Shown here piece after piece: positions 25,680-34,376 of a DNA stretch of 64,000 nt. How positions within the stretch are numbered: the stretch's first letter is position 1; every line of letters begins with the position of its first letter. Made by a program: the position numbers and the translations under genes. Location: assembly GCF_008933115.1 (NCBI RefSeq), contig NZ_WBVO01000002.1, positions 124,001-188,000 of the forward strand. The letters run 5' to 3'. This DNA comes from Phaeocystidibacter luteus (GTDB lineage Bacteria; Bacteroidota; Bacteroidia; Flavobacteriales; Schleiferiaceae). The notes below the pieces were generated by a model. That model saw nothing but the letters and a program-made list of their open reading frames with translations, did no database searches and had not been told where the DNA came from.

Positions 25680-26360
25680 GGCAATTCCGTACGCTGCCGC
25701 AGATGCTATAACCCCAACCAATGTGGTCTTGAGTGCTCCTTTGAGTGGCTTTTGACCTGTCAGCTTGCTTTTCACATAACCAAAGGTGAAAAGGGCGAAT
25801 ACCGTGAAAATTGAAGAATAGATCAGTCCGTCTTCAGGAGTATCGGTAATGAAGTAGCCGGCCAATGGAACGAATCCGCCTGCGATGTAGGCCCCCGCGA
25901 TATTGCCGGCGCTTCGCTTCGCCTGATGAAGGTGGGGCTCCTCAAGCTCGAGTTCGAACCGCATCATAAAGTCGACCCATTTGTCCTTGTCTTTTGCGAG
26001 GTCTTCGGCCACACTTTGGCTCAGTTCCTTGCTGATGCCGTACTCTTCCATGATTTCGCGAATCTCCTCCTTCTCCTTTTCTGGAAGGTGATCTACCTCC
26101 CAATATTCGCGTTTGCGTTCGGAGTGATAGTGTTCGTATTCGGTTGTTCCAGCGAGGTATCCACCCAGACCCATGGCAATGGAGCCCGCTACAATTTCGG
26201 CCATTCCAGCGGTTATGATAATGGTGTTGGAATCAATTGCGCCGCTAAGACCAGCGGTAAGCGCAAATGGAACGGTGAGCCCATCGGCCATGCCTATGAC
26301 AATATCGCGAACGGCTTGTGAACCCTGAAAGTGTTCTTCTTTGTGATCGTGGTGTGACAT
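25665..26360 (-). CDS. VIT1/CCC1-family iron/manganese transporter
   Basis: 231 aa. VIT1/CCC1 proteins move Fe2+ or Mn2+ out of the cytoplasm. The family start is clear: QAVRDIVIGMADGLTVPFAL then TAGLSG and GMAEIVAGSIAMGLGGYLAG (first two helices with the metal-binding Met/Glu). The cytoplasmic Glu-rich metal-binding domain (about 75-150, EHYHSERKREYW, EKEKEEIREIMEEYG, FMMRFELELEEP) follows, then three more helices. N-terminal HHDHKEEHFQ is His-rich. Converges with the secreted-protein gene. Confidence 0.92.
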   Translation of the reverse strand: MSHHDHKEEHFQGSQAVRDIVIGMADGLTVPFALTAGLSGAIDSNTIIITAGMAEIVAGSIAMGLGGYLAGTTEYEHYHSERKREYWEVDHLPEKEKEEIREIMEEYGISKELSQSVAEDLAKDKDKWVDFMMRFELELEEPHLHQAKRSAGNIAGAYIAGGFVPLAGYFITDTPEDGLIYSSIFTVFALFTFGYVKSKLTGQKPLKGALKTTLVGVIASAAAYGIALWIA

Positions 26361-26398
26361 GCTTCAATATCGGAAACATTCTCACATCTTCGAATCGA

Positions 26399-27514
26399 TT
26401 ACTCGATGACTTCGATTTCTACAGGAGCAGGTTTGTCGAAGTAAGGAACGGTTACAGTTGGCAGCCAGCCTCCATCTATTTCACACCCATTATTGTCGGA
26501 CAAAGAGATAAAGGTGAAGGTGTCCGCCTCTGCCGGTAGCGACAATGTATAAGGCGAGCTATTTATTGTCACGGTCTGGGTTGAGCTGCCCGTGTATTGG
26601 TATTGAAGCTCCCAAGGGCCGGTTCCTGTGAGCGTGAGTTCGATGTCATATGGTTCATCTAAACAAACCGAATCAATGGTATGGCTCACACTCGGAAGAG
26701 CGTGCACATGAATGTCGTAAATGGTTTGATGCCCCGTATTCGATTCGGTACCAACTAGTTGAAAGTCGCCTGTAATTGTATCGAAATCCAATTCTACAGT
26801 AGAGTCGTTCGTGGAAATATTATCATCGATGGTTCCAGCAGATGCGCTAGTGAACGACCAAGTGTAACTCTCTGTGGAGCGGTTGTATAAGGCCGTATAA
26901 AGCACGTTTTGATCTCCCGCACAAACTGTGTCGGTGAAGTCGAATTGAGCCGGACAATACCCGTCGGATTCACTAGATGCGTCAGCAGCATATTCACCGT
27001 CAAGTGAGAATTCATCGAGATAGCCATTTGTACTCGTACTGGTGTAAGTCCATACAAAGATTACTCTTGCATACCCACTGAAAGAGGTGCTAACAGATTC
27101 GGAATTACTGTTTGTTGGATTGCCATTTGCGTTTGACCCTCCTGATCTATAGGTATGAGAGAATACTGATGTCCGAACTCCGGTCGGGTCTTCCAAGAAT
27201 ACTTCTAACTCGCTGAATGTACCATTTGCAGCGAGTAGTTTGTGTTGAAAAGTGAGTGTATTGCTGCCGTCAAACTTGATATAAGGGGAAGCCAAAGATG
27301 CCGAACCAGTACCGTCGAGGTCTGCATCTGCAAGAGGCCTATCATTGCCACCGTTCAGAGCCTTACTCGTAGGCGGTTTAGAAATGCCCACGCCGTCGAA
27401 TTCCCAACAGCCTGCTTCTATAGAAGACTGTGAGTTCGCGTCGAAATCTTCGGAAACCTGAGCAAAGGCAGAGGTACCGAAAAGGAACAGAAGTACGAAA
27501 CCAAAGTTGCGCAT
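26399..27514 (-). CDS. Secreted protein with jelly-roll and Ig-like domains
   Basis: 371 aa from the ATG at 27514 (MRNFGFVLLFLFGTSAFAQ, signal peptide). Upstream codons to 27568 do not look coding. An N-terminal jelly-roll domain (20-190) contains EAGCWEFDGVGI, ASLASPYIKFDG and a VIFVWTYTSTSTNGYLDEF strand, a pattern typical of choice-of-anchor or concanavalin-like modules in T9SS cargo. Ig/PKD-like domains follow (CAGDQNVLYTA and DSVCLDEPYDIEL repeats with paired cysteines). There is no T9SS sorting domain at the end (..PAPVEIEVIE), so it is either truncated or secreted otherwise. Confidence 0.65.
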   Translation of the reverse strand: MRNFGFVLLFLFGTSAFAQVSEDFDANSQSSIEAGCWEFDGVGISKPPTSKALNGGNDRPLADADLDGTGSASLASPYIKFDGSNTLTFQHKLLAANGTFSELEVFLEDPTGVRTSVFSHTYRSGGSNANGNPTNSNSESVSTSFSGYARVIFVWTYTSTSTNGYLDEFSLDGEYAADASSESDGYCPAQFDFTDTVCAGDQNVLYTALYNRSTESYTWSFTSASAGTIDDNISTNDSTVELDFDTITGDFQLVGTESNTGHQTIYDIHVHALPSVSHTIDSVCLDEPYDIELTLTGTGPWELQYQYTGSSTQTVTINSSPYTLSLPAEADTFTFISLSDNNGCEIDGGWLPTVTVPYFDKPAPVEIEVIE

Positions 27515-27670
27515 TCTAATAGTTTTCCGCCATCTCTGGGGGTGAGGTGGACATAGGTTAGACATCAAAAGTCGGCATTAATCCTGTGATTGTGAAGCCG
27601 AGTGGTGTCATATGTTTCTGACATCACTTTCCTATGTACGGTGAAAATGTAGGTTTGGATTTGCTCTATT

Positions 27671-28078
27671 CTATCGAGCAGGAATGAAGACAGAGTTCAC
27701 CTTGTTGAAAAGGTGAGCGTTCAAAACGCGGTCTAGACATTCGAAACGGAAAGGCTTCACTAGGCAATCCACAAAACCTAAATCTTGCCAAGCAAGTTGG
27801 TTCGGATTGTAGGCGCTATCAGAAAGTGCCACGTTCGATATACCGCGATCTTTAAGAGTCTTCAGGAAATCTGTAGCGAAGGTTTGATCCGACAATTCGG
27901 CAAGTCTCATGTCGAACAGCACCAAAGCAAAATCGTGGCGTTGTAATTCATACACACCAGCGTCAAAGCTCGATACAGAAATAGGAGTAAGGCCGCGCTT
28001 GTTCATCATCTTTTCAATGATAAAGCGGTACAGATCGTTGGCCTCAACAATGAGAACTTTTGTGGATGCTTGCTTCAT
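27671..28078 (-). CDS. Orphan response-regulator receiver domain
   Basis: 135-aa stand-alone CheY-like receiver. Phospho-acceptor D56 (LVLFDMRL), switch Ser S86 (VALSDSA) and Lys K108 (LVKPF) are in place, but the N-terminal acidic pair is E12-A13 instead of two acids, so Mg2+ binding may be weakened. No output domain and no adjacent kinase gene. It lies downstream of the M28 peptidase on the same strand, separated by a terminator. Confidence 0.8.
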   Translation of the reverse strand: MKQASTKVLIVEANDLYRFIIEKMMNKRGLTPISVSSFDAGVYELQRHDFALVLFDMRLAELSDQTFATDFLKTLKDRGISNVALSDSAYNPNQLAWQDLGFVDCLVKPFRFECLDRVLNAHLFNKVNSVFIPAR

Positions 28079-28104
28079 GTACTCAGTGCGCCTTGAAAAA
28101 AAGT

Positions 28105-28133
28105 GTCAAAAAAGGGCGGAGGGACCGCCCTTT
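28105..28133 (-). terminator. Rho-independent terminator between M28 peptidase and receiver gene
   Basis: Minus strand: AAAGGGCGG, TCCCT loop, CCGCCCTTTTTTG. A perfect 8-9-bp stem plus six T. It lies about 200 bp past the peptidase stop and 27 bp before the receiver gene ATG. Confidence 0.85.
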
Positions 28134-28336
28134 CTCAACTGTGAGTCATTTTACAACGATAATCTCTCTCGCTCTCTCTTACGTTGTGCTCCGAAGAGCT
28201 AAATGAACTCACAACAGATTAACTCTGCAACCTCTCAATTTGCTGATACAAACATCCGACGATTCAACCACTCTTTACGAGGGTATTCGACGAATGGCAG
28301 ATTTTCTCGATGAATGACCGTTTTAGCCGTTTTGGC

Positions 28337-30067
28337 TTAATAGGCGAATACCATTTTCTTGGTGTCAATCACTTCTCCCTCTACGAGTAAAGTGTAATAA
28401 AAGATGCCTTCAACCCCAAATCCATGTTGATAGAGCACTTCGTTAATTCCATCCTCAATGGCCTTGGGAATCTCGGCCAATACCTTACCGTTTGCATCCG
28501 AGATTCGAATAATTGCCGATCGGCCGTTGTAATTCAATGGTGCGTTAAACCCGATTATAGTCGCATCGTCAAACGGATTCGGTCGGTTTTGTAGCAATTC
28601 GGGCATGCTGGGGCCAGTGTTACTTTCCTCTTCGATGCCTACAGACATCAGCGAGAGCTCTTCATCCGGGAGGCTTTCCAATCCATTGGCGTCAACCGCC
28701 GCCAAGGAGACAAAAAGAGATCCGCCGACTCCAGGGTCAACCGTTGCATTAGTCCCTGAGAATGTAACCGTAGTATCGTAGTCTGGGGAGGTAGACCGTA
28801 CAATTAGTCGGTACGTTCCGTAATTATTCGGATCTGTCACTTGTATCTGTATACCATTGGGCTGGGAAGTAGCTGTGAAGGAAGGTTGCTCCGGTCCCAG
28901 GGCAAGCACAGCAGCTGCATTTCCATTGATGATGGCATTTCGTCGGAGATAGTTGAAATCCACGTAAAAACTGTCAAGCTCCATGTCACCATCCGTGTCT
29001 ACACCCAGAACATCGGCCGTTGTATGTTGCCTGTCGTGATATGCACTATCCGAAACACCCGCATCTCCATGTTCGTTGGCAGATGTGAATCGCATAGCGG
29101 GGAATCTCCGCACTCGGAAGGGAATGTGATCTCCACCTCGCCCTGTGCGATCTTCTGCACTCATTATGCTGAGGTTCATCGGAACGGCGGCATTCGGGTA
29201 GACCTCATCCATGTATTCCATTTTAATGAAGCGAGAAAGCATTTTACTTGTGCTGTTGAAACCGCCGAAGGAATATAACCTTACCTGCGTGGAGTCGATG
29301 TGATCTGGGAAAGGGCATCCCGGAGGCGATGCGGTTTGTCCGCAAATGATTCCACCGATGACATCATTGTTTAAAACGGCCTCAATCTGAAGTTGATTCT
29401 GAAGCGCAAATCCGGCAAAGGCTGTCGCTCCTATCAAGCCTTGCTCTTCGCCTGTGGTAGGCATAAATACTATGGTTTGAGGAAAAGTGTACTCGCTCAT
29501 CACTCTTGCCAATTCCATTACCAAGGCTGTTCCAGAGCCATTGTCCTCCATCCCGGGAGCATCGCAATTCACATCACATGAACCTTCACATCTAGAGTCA
29601 AAATGACCTTCTATTAGAATGAACGCACTGTTGGATGTGTCGGAACCCGGAAGTATGGCAACCACATTTTTATGCTGTCCCATTCCACAAACGTTTTGGT
29701 CAAACTGGAAGTAGCCAGTGAGTAGGCGATTTTCTCTCGCGGCACTGTATTCTTCAAACTTGCTCAATATCCATCTTCTCGCCGCTCCAATCCCGGTAGT
29801 AGTTGACACAGTATCCGCACCTGTGTTTCTATTGCCGAAAGCTTCCAATTCCACCAAAAGTGCCTTCAGACTGTCAGCTTCAACATTCGATTGAATGCCG
29901 TTCAAAATGGTTGAAGGTGCAGTAATTGGGTTAGTAGAAGCGTAGGCGGAAGGGTCATAATTCCCTTGAAGAACGTTTAACCCGTTGGGCACTTTGAGCT
30001 GCATATTGGATTGTCCGTAGACAAAAATCGACGAACCAAAAAGTAGCGTGAGTAGGAGTTGTTTCAT
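28337..30067 (-). CDS. M28-family metallopeptidase with T9SS sorting domain
   Basis: 576 aa from the ATG at 30067 (MKQLLLTLLFGSSIFVYGQ, signal peptide); the upstream open frame to 30142 is not needed. The zinc-peptidase domain shows EGHFDSRCEG (His/Asp ligands), GMEDNGSGTALVMELARVM (bridging Asp), PTTGEEQGLIGA (catalytic and ligand Glu pair), NNDVIGG and a late His in YHDRQHTTAD. An Fn3-like module follows (about 380-460), then a T9SS C-terminal domain (LLQNRPNPFDDATIIGF ... GIFYYTLLVEG). Predicted secreted aminopeptidase acting on peptides outside the cell. Confidence 0.92.
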   Translation of the reverse strand: MKQLLLTLLFGSSIFVYGQSNMQLKVPNGLNVLQGNYDPSAYASTNPITAPSTILNGIQSNVEADSLKALLVELEAFGNRNTGADTVSTTTGIGAARRWILSKFEEYSAARENRLLTGYFQFDQNVCGMGQHKNVVAILPGSDTSNSAFILIEGHFDSRCEGSCDVNCDAPGMEDNGSGTALVMELARVMSEYTFPQTIVFMPTTGEEQGLIGATAFAGFALQNQLQIEAVLNNDVIGGIICGQTASPPGCPFPDHIDSTQVRLYSFGGFNSTSKMLSRFIKMEYMDEVYPNAAVPMNLSIMSAEDRTGRGGDHIPFRVRRFPAMRFTSANEHGDAGVSDSAYHDRQHTTADVLGVDTDGDMELDSFYVDFNYLRRNAIINGNAAAVLALGPEQPSFTATSQPNGIQIQVTDPNNYGTYRLIVRSTSPDYDTTVTFSGTNATVDPGVGGSLFVSLAAVDANGLESLPDEELSLMSVGIEEESNTGPSMPELLQNRPNPFDDATIIGFNAPLNYNGRSAIIRISDANGKVLAEIPKAIEDGINEVLYQHGFGVEGIFYYTLLVEGEVIDTKKMVFAY

Positions 30068-30187
30068 AACCGAGAATTTCTGAGGTAACCCCAATTTACG
30101 AGATTGGTTTAAAATGAAACCTTTTTCGTCTAAGCCTCTCAATCTTCAGACTTTTCCTACATTTCTATCATCATTGAGCCACCTGAA

Positions 30188-32101
30188 ATGCACCTAAGAC
30201 ATCTGAACAGACTAGCGCTTCTTCTGCTTTTTTCTACAAGTGTAACCGCACAGAATCTCGATTCTACCGCGGTTTGGGAAACCCTTCAAAGTTCCCTTGG
30301 TGTGGTGTACGCGCATCCTGATAGTGCGATGGAAATGGTGGAGCAGGCAATGGCTTCCGCCTATGCGCTAGACGAGCCCGTGCTCATCGCTCGCTCTTTC
30401 AATTTTAAGGGGATCGTACATGACGTGAAGGGGCAACGCGAAGCGGCACTTGCAGCCTACGCCATTGCTAAATCGAAGGCAGATTCGCTCGGAGAAGAAC
30501 GCTTGTATGCCAGTGCTGTGAATAACATTGGCCTCATTCAATGGCAGCAAGGCGATTATGTCAATGCCGTTCTCAATTTTCAAGAAAGCCTTGAGCTGTT
30601 TGAGGAGTTAGGGGTAGACGTTGGCGTTGCGAATACTCTCAATAATATTGGACTTATCTACACCGAACAAAAGCGTCTCGAAGAAGGGTTGGAGTATTTC
30701 AGAAGGGCGCAAAAAGAATTCAAGGACTTAGATGACACCTATGGCCGGAGTGCAGCCTACATGAATATTTCCAGAATATATGAGGAAACAAACGTGCTAG
30801 ATTCGGCATGGAAGTACATCGACCTGACTCTTACTTTGAAGCGAGAACTGAATGATCCGAGGGGAATATCGATGTGCTATGCCAACATTGGAATAATCGC
30901 CGATAAAAGTGGGATGCTGGATTCTTCGATCCACAGCTACGAGATGGCTTTAGATATCGACCGTGAATATGGCTTTCAGAGCTATATGGCTCAACATTTA
31001 TCTGCACTTGGTAATAGGTATGAACGCGCCGGAAGAAAAAGTGAGGCAGAGGCCTTATTTCTCGAAGCGCTTGAGCTAGCTCAAAAGGAAGAAGAGCTTA
31101 AAACACTTTGGGGTATTCACTCCAGGCTATCTGAGTTGTATGCCGATATGGAGCAATTCCAGAAGGCGTATTACCATGCTCAGCTGTACGCCTCGCTCTA
31201 TCAACAGTGGCGCGATGAAGAAAGCGAAGAGGAGATTATTGCGCTTCAAGAGAAATTTGATGTAGCGAGAAAGGATCTCGACCTAGCCGAAGAGCGAGAA
31301 GGGCGTGCCCTCGATCAAATACGGCTTCAATCCAGAACTCAATGGATCATTTATTTGTCCATTGCCGCTGGGTTGCTCGTGGTATTAATCGTTGTTATCG
31401 TCAGGCGATTGGAGAAACGCAGACAACGACTTGCCGAGGAACATGCGTTGCAAGAACAACTCCAAGAAACCCAGCACGAATCCGAATTACATCAGCAAAG
31501 GGAGGGAATCTCTAGAGATTTACACGATTCGATTGGGTCGCAATTAACCTTCCTCTCAAGCACTTTGAAGAACCTAACTTGGGCCTTGAGGAATCAGAAT
31601 AAACCGTCCTCCAATACATTAGATCGGTTAGAAGAGGTTTCAGGAATTGCACAGAAAACTGTTTCGGATTTGAGAGATACAGTATGGGCCATGAATCGTT
31701 CTGATCTTACGGTTGCAGAGATACTGCTCAGACTAGAAAATGGAATTGTACAGTTCCGAGAGGCGTTCGATGGAATTGAGGTTCAGTTTTCTACCCAAGG
31801 AGATGATTTTGAAAAGATTGAGGCCGCCAAAGCAATGGCCATCTATCGAATTTTACAGGAAGCACTAACGAATATTCGAAAGCACTCTGATGCCTCCAAT
31901 GTGAAGGTGAGCGCTACAAAATCTGGCGTTGCTTGGGTATGGAAGATATCGGATGATGGCCGAGGTTTTGATCTGAGTTCGAAATCAGCAAGTAACGGTA
32001 TTGAGAACATGAGACTTCGTGCTGAAGGTGCTAAATTGCTCTTCCAAATTGATTCTAAATCCGGTTCCGGAACCACTATAGAAATTCGAGAGAGTGACTA
32101 A
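30188..32101 (+). CDS. TPR-containing sensor histidine kinase (NarX/HisKA_3 type)
   Basis: 637 aa. A signal peptide (MHLRHLNRLALLLLFSTSVTAQ) is followed by six to seven tetratricopeptide repeats (about 30-330: SAVNNIGLIQWQQGDYVNAV, VANTLNNIGLIYTEQKRLEE and others), placing the TPRs in the periplasm. One membrane span (about 388-407, WIIYLSIAAGLLVVLIVVIV), a coiled coil, then HisKA_3 with phospho-acceptor His in ISRDLHDSIGSQL (about 446) and an HATPase domain (DDGRGFDL, NGIENMRLRAEG). Partner is the LuxR-type regulator whose GTG start overlaps its stop by 8 bp. The family is widespread in Bacteroidota; the signal is unknown. Confidence 0.93.
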   Translation: MHLRHLNRLALLLLFSTSVTAQNLDSTAVWETLQSSLGVVYAHPDSAMEMVEQAMASAYALDEPVLIARSFNFKGIVHDVKGQREAALAAYAIAKSKADSLGEERLYASAVNNIGLIQWQQGDYVNAVLNFQESLELFEELGVDVGVANTLNNIGLIYTEQKRLEEGLEYFRRAQKEFKDLDDTYGRSAAYMNISRIYEETNVLDSAWKYIDLTLTLKRELNDPRGISMCYANIGIIADKSGMLDSSIHSYEMALDIDREYGFQSYMAQHLSALGNRYERAGRKSEAEALFLEALELAQKEEELKTLWGIHSRLSELYADMEQFQKAYYHAQLYASLYQQWRDEESEEEIIALQEKFDVARKDLDLAEEREGRALDQIRLQSRTQWIIYLSIAAGLLVVLIVVIVRRLEKRRQRLAEEHALQEQLQETQHESELHQQREGISRDLHDSIGSQLTFLSSTLKNLTWALRNQNKPSSNTLDRLEEVSGIAQKTVSDLRDTVWAMNRSDLTVAEILLRLENGIVQFREAFDGIEVQFSTQGDDFEKIEAAKAMAIYRILQEALTNIRKHSDASNVKVSATKSGVAWVWKISDDGRGFDLSSKSASNGIENMRLRAEGAKLLFQIDSKSGSGTTIEIRESD

Positions 32102-32750
32102 GAAACCTGCGCTTCGAGTGGTGATTGTGGAAGACAATCCGAATATGGCCGCGGCTATGACCGAGAAGATTTCCTTCTTCGACGAACTCGAGCTCGTTGG
32201 GCACGCCCCGGATGGAGTGGAAGGCGTGGCAATGATCAAGCAGGAGAATCCAGACTTGGTGCTGATGGACATCCAAATGCCTCATATGGATGGGATAGAT
32301 GCTACGCTTCAAGTCAAGTCATTTGCGCCTCACGTGAAAGTGATAATTACCACGGTCATGGACGACAACGAGCATATTTTCCATGCAATCAAGGCCGGGG
32401 CCGATGGGTACTTGCTCAAAGACGCTGATCCAGGCATGTTGCGTGACGCCGTTCTCGAAGTAATGGAGGGAGGCGCTCCTATGAGCCCGAATGTCGCCCG
32501 CAAAGCGCTCACTCTTCTTCGCACGGGAGCAGAGCCCGAAAGGCATTCTTCCGATCGAGATTTGTTGTCCTCCAGAGAAACGGAAATCCTAAAGGAACTT
32601 AGCAAAGGATCCGTCTACACGGAAGTCGCAGAATCCCTATTTATTGCTCCTTCCACTGTCCGAAAGCACGTGGAAAATATCTACAAGAAGCTTCAAGTAC
32701 ACAGCAAGATTGAAGCAATCGACCTTGCCCGAAGAAAGGGCCTCTTCTAG
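32094..32750 (+). CDS. LuxR/NarL-family response regulator
   Basis: 218 aa. Receiver domain with acidic pair E13/D14 (VVIVEDNPNMA), phospho-acceptor D59 (LVLMDIQMPHMDG), T-loop VIITTVMDD and LLKDA lysine, followed by a LuxR HTH (about 155-215: LSSRETEILKELSKGSVY, FIAPSTVRKHVENIYKKLQV). Starts with GTG overlapping the end of the kinase gene by 8 bp, so kinase and regulator are made together. Controls unknown targets. Confidence 0.95.
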   Translation: MTKKPALRVVIVEDNPNMAAAMTEKISFFDELELVGHAPDGVEGVAMIKQENPDLVLMDIQMPHMDGIDATLQVKSFAPHVKVIITTVMDDNEHIFHAIKAGADGYLLKDADPGMLRDAVLEVMEGGAPMSPNVARKALTLLRTGAEPERHSSDRDLLSSRETEILKELSKGSVYTEVAESLFIAPSTVRKHVENIYKKLQVHSKIEAIDLARRKGLF

Positions 32751-32820
32751 AAATACGTCATCTGCCGTATAGTTCGGTGCATGTGTGTTTTAAACCTTGC
32801 CGGTAAGAAAACTACATGCT

Positions 32821-34110
32821 ATGAAAACGAAGTATATCCTCCTATTTCTTCTAGCGCTTGCCGCGGCTGCCGTGTCGGCACAGTGGACTTCCACAGGCAT
32901 AAGCGCTACGCTCAACAACCCAACAATTGAAGCCATTGAAGGGGTAGAGTATCACAATGGAAAACTGTATGCGAACACGTTTTTACGTGGCCATCTCGTA
33001 TCAAATGACCTCGGCACCACTTGGGATTCGCTACACGAATCAGGTTTGAATCACTACGTAACCGACATGATTTCATATGGCGGCGAGCTGCACGCCTTTT
33101 GCCACATAAATGGCTTGGTGGCTGGAATGTACTATCGGTCTTCCGACGATGGTTTGAACTGGACGCTCGATACCGCCGGAATGCCGGGGAGTGCTATAAC
33201 TGCGGGCTATCCCGCTAATTTTATCGATATCGCATTTGTTGGCGATTATATGTTGGCACAAATGGGAACTCCTCTCAAGCCATACTATCGGAAGCACATC
33301 GATTCTACCGATTGGCATTCACTATCCATTTTCGACAATCAAGGCTGCCCGAGATGGTATGTGAAGAATGATACCGCATGGACGTACAATATTTTCAACG
33401 TGTATTATTCGATTGATTACGGTAAAACCTGGACAACAACTCCGCATAATATTCCAAGTTTTGCCCCAGGCTTTATGCACAAAGAAGGAAACACCATCTA
33501 TCTAGCTGGTGGCGGTGGATTTGGGAATCCAGACAAGCTCATGCGCAGCACAGATAACGGAGCAACATGGACCCAGCTCACAGCACTGAGCGACAGCTTG
33601 GGAATGAGTTGGCTTAATCAACCCTCAAGTGTGAATGCTATGTATGTGGATGGACAAGAGATGTACATCTCGGCAACCAATAATGCAACGAATGATCCGC
33701 CTAACATTTGGTACAGTGCAGATGCGGGTGCAAGCTGGTCTACCGACACACTTGGGTTGGCACTTGATCCATACGGTACTACCACGATAGTGGAGTTCTT
33801 CGAAGCGGGTGGGTACTTGTTCGCGTGGAGCAATTTCTTCGATGTGTACCGAAAGGGTCAAAGTGTTTCGGTAATTGAGAGCGATGTGAGCGACATCCAA
33901 GTGTATCCCAACCCTGCGTCAGACCGTATCATCATTCAATCTGAAACTGAAATTTTGAGCGCATCACTTATTGATATGAATGGTAGAAGCTATCATCTAC
34001 ATCTCGAGGGAACGGGAGTGATTGACATAGCCCAGTATCCGACCGGATTGTATTGCTTGCAATTGCAAACCGAAAGCGGAACCCAAACCACTAAACTGGT
34101 TGTTCAGTAG
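32821..34110 (+). CDS. T9SS-sorted protein with BNR/Asp-box repeats
   Basis: 429 aa from the ATG at 32821 (MKTKYILLFLLALAAAAVSA, signal peptide). It contains several Asp-box (BNR) repeats of the form SxDxGxxW: SSDDGLNWTLD, SIDYGKTWTT, STDNGATWTQL, SADAGASWSTD, indicating a sortilin/sialidase-like beta-propeller. The C-terminal T9SS domain starts IQVYPNPASDRIIIQ and includes LIDMNGRSYHL and GLYCLQLQTESG. No sialidase catalytic residues can be assigned, so it is better seen as a binding protein. Ends with a strong terminator. Confidence 0.88.
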   Translation: MKTKYILLFLLALAAAAVSAQWTSTGISATLNNPTIEAIEGVEYHNGKLYANTFLRGHLVSNDLGTTWDSLHESGLNHYVTDMISYGGELHAFCHINGLVAGMYYRSSDDGLNWTLDTAGMPGSAITAGYPANFIDIAFVGDYMLAQMGTPLKPYYRKHIDSTDWHSLSIFDNQGCPRWYVKNDTAWTYNIFNVYYSIDYGKTWTTTPHNIPSFAPGFMHKEGNTIYLAGGGGFGNPDKLMRSTDNGATWTQLTALSDSLGMSWLNQPSSVNAMYVDGQEMYISATNNATNDPPNIWYSADAGASWSTDTLGLALDPYGTTTIVEFFEAGGYLFAWSNFFDVYRKGQSVSVIESDVSDIQVYPNPASDRIIIQSETEILSASLIDMNGRSYHLHLEGTGVIDIAQYPTGLYCLQLQTESGTQTTKLVVQ

Positions 34111-34136
34111 CCGCATCTGAGAGTGAGGTTTCTGAT

Positions 34137-34164
34137 GAGCTCTTCCTCGGAGGAGCTCTTTTTG
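34137..34164 (+). terminator. Rho-independent terminator of the BNR protein gene
   Basis: GAGCTCTTCC-TC-GGAGGAGCTC gives up to a 10-bp stem (one G-U pair) followed by TTTTTG, 27 bp past the stop codon. Confidence 0.9.
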
Positions 34165-34284
34165 TTTGAAGTTTAGAAGGTTGCGGTAAATCGTTGAAAG
34201 TTGTCACTCACTCATCTTGCATAGGATAGGTTGAAATAAGTTCAGACATTCAATGAAGTCAACGACCATTTTTTCAACGAAATT
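34165..34284 (+). other. Unannotated stretch between two plus-strand terminators
   Basis: About 120 bp with no ORF beyond 32 codons, lying after the BNR-gene terminator and before a second strong terminator. It could encode a small RNA or a leader, but no convincing promoter was seen. Confidence 0.3.
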
Positions 34285-34316
34285 TCCCCATCGTCCTCCA
34301 ACGGTGGGGATTTTTT
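34285..34316 (+). terminator. Strong rho-independent terminator without an obvious gene
   Basis: TCCCCATCGT-CCTCCA-ACGGTGGGGA, a 10-bp stem with one G-U pair, followed by TTTTTTCTTT. It is 60 bp before the next plus-strand ATG and 120 bp after another terminator, so the transcript it ends is unidentified. Confidence 0.8.
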
Positions 34317-34348
34317 CTTTCTGGAGATTCCCATCATTTTGTTTTTGG

Positions 34349-34356
34349 TAAATTTG
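34349..34356 (+). promoter_or_regulatory. Putative -7 box (TAAATTTG)
   Basis: TAAATTTG, full TAnnTTTG match, 21 bp before the ATG at 34377. It starts after the orphan terminator, so the downstream gene probably has its own promoter. Confidence 0.5.
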
Positions 34357-34376
34357 AGTGACCGACCTAACTAACG

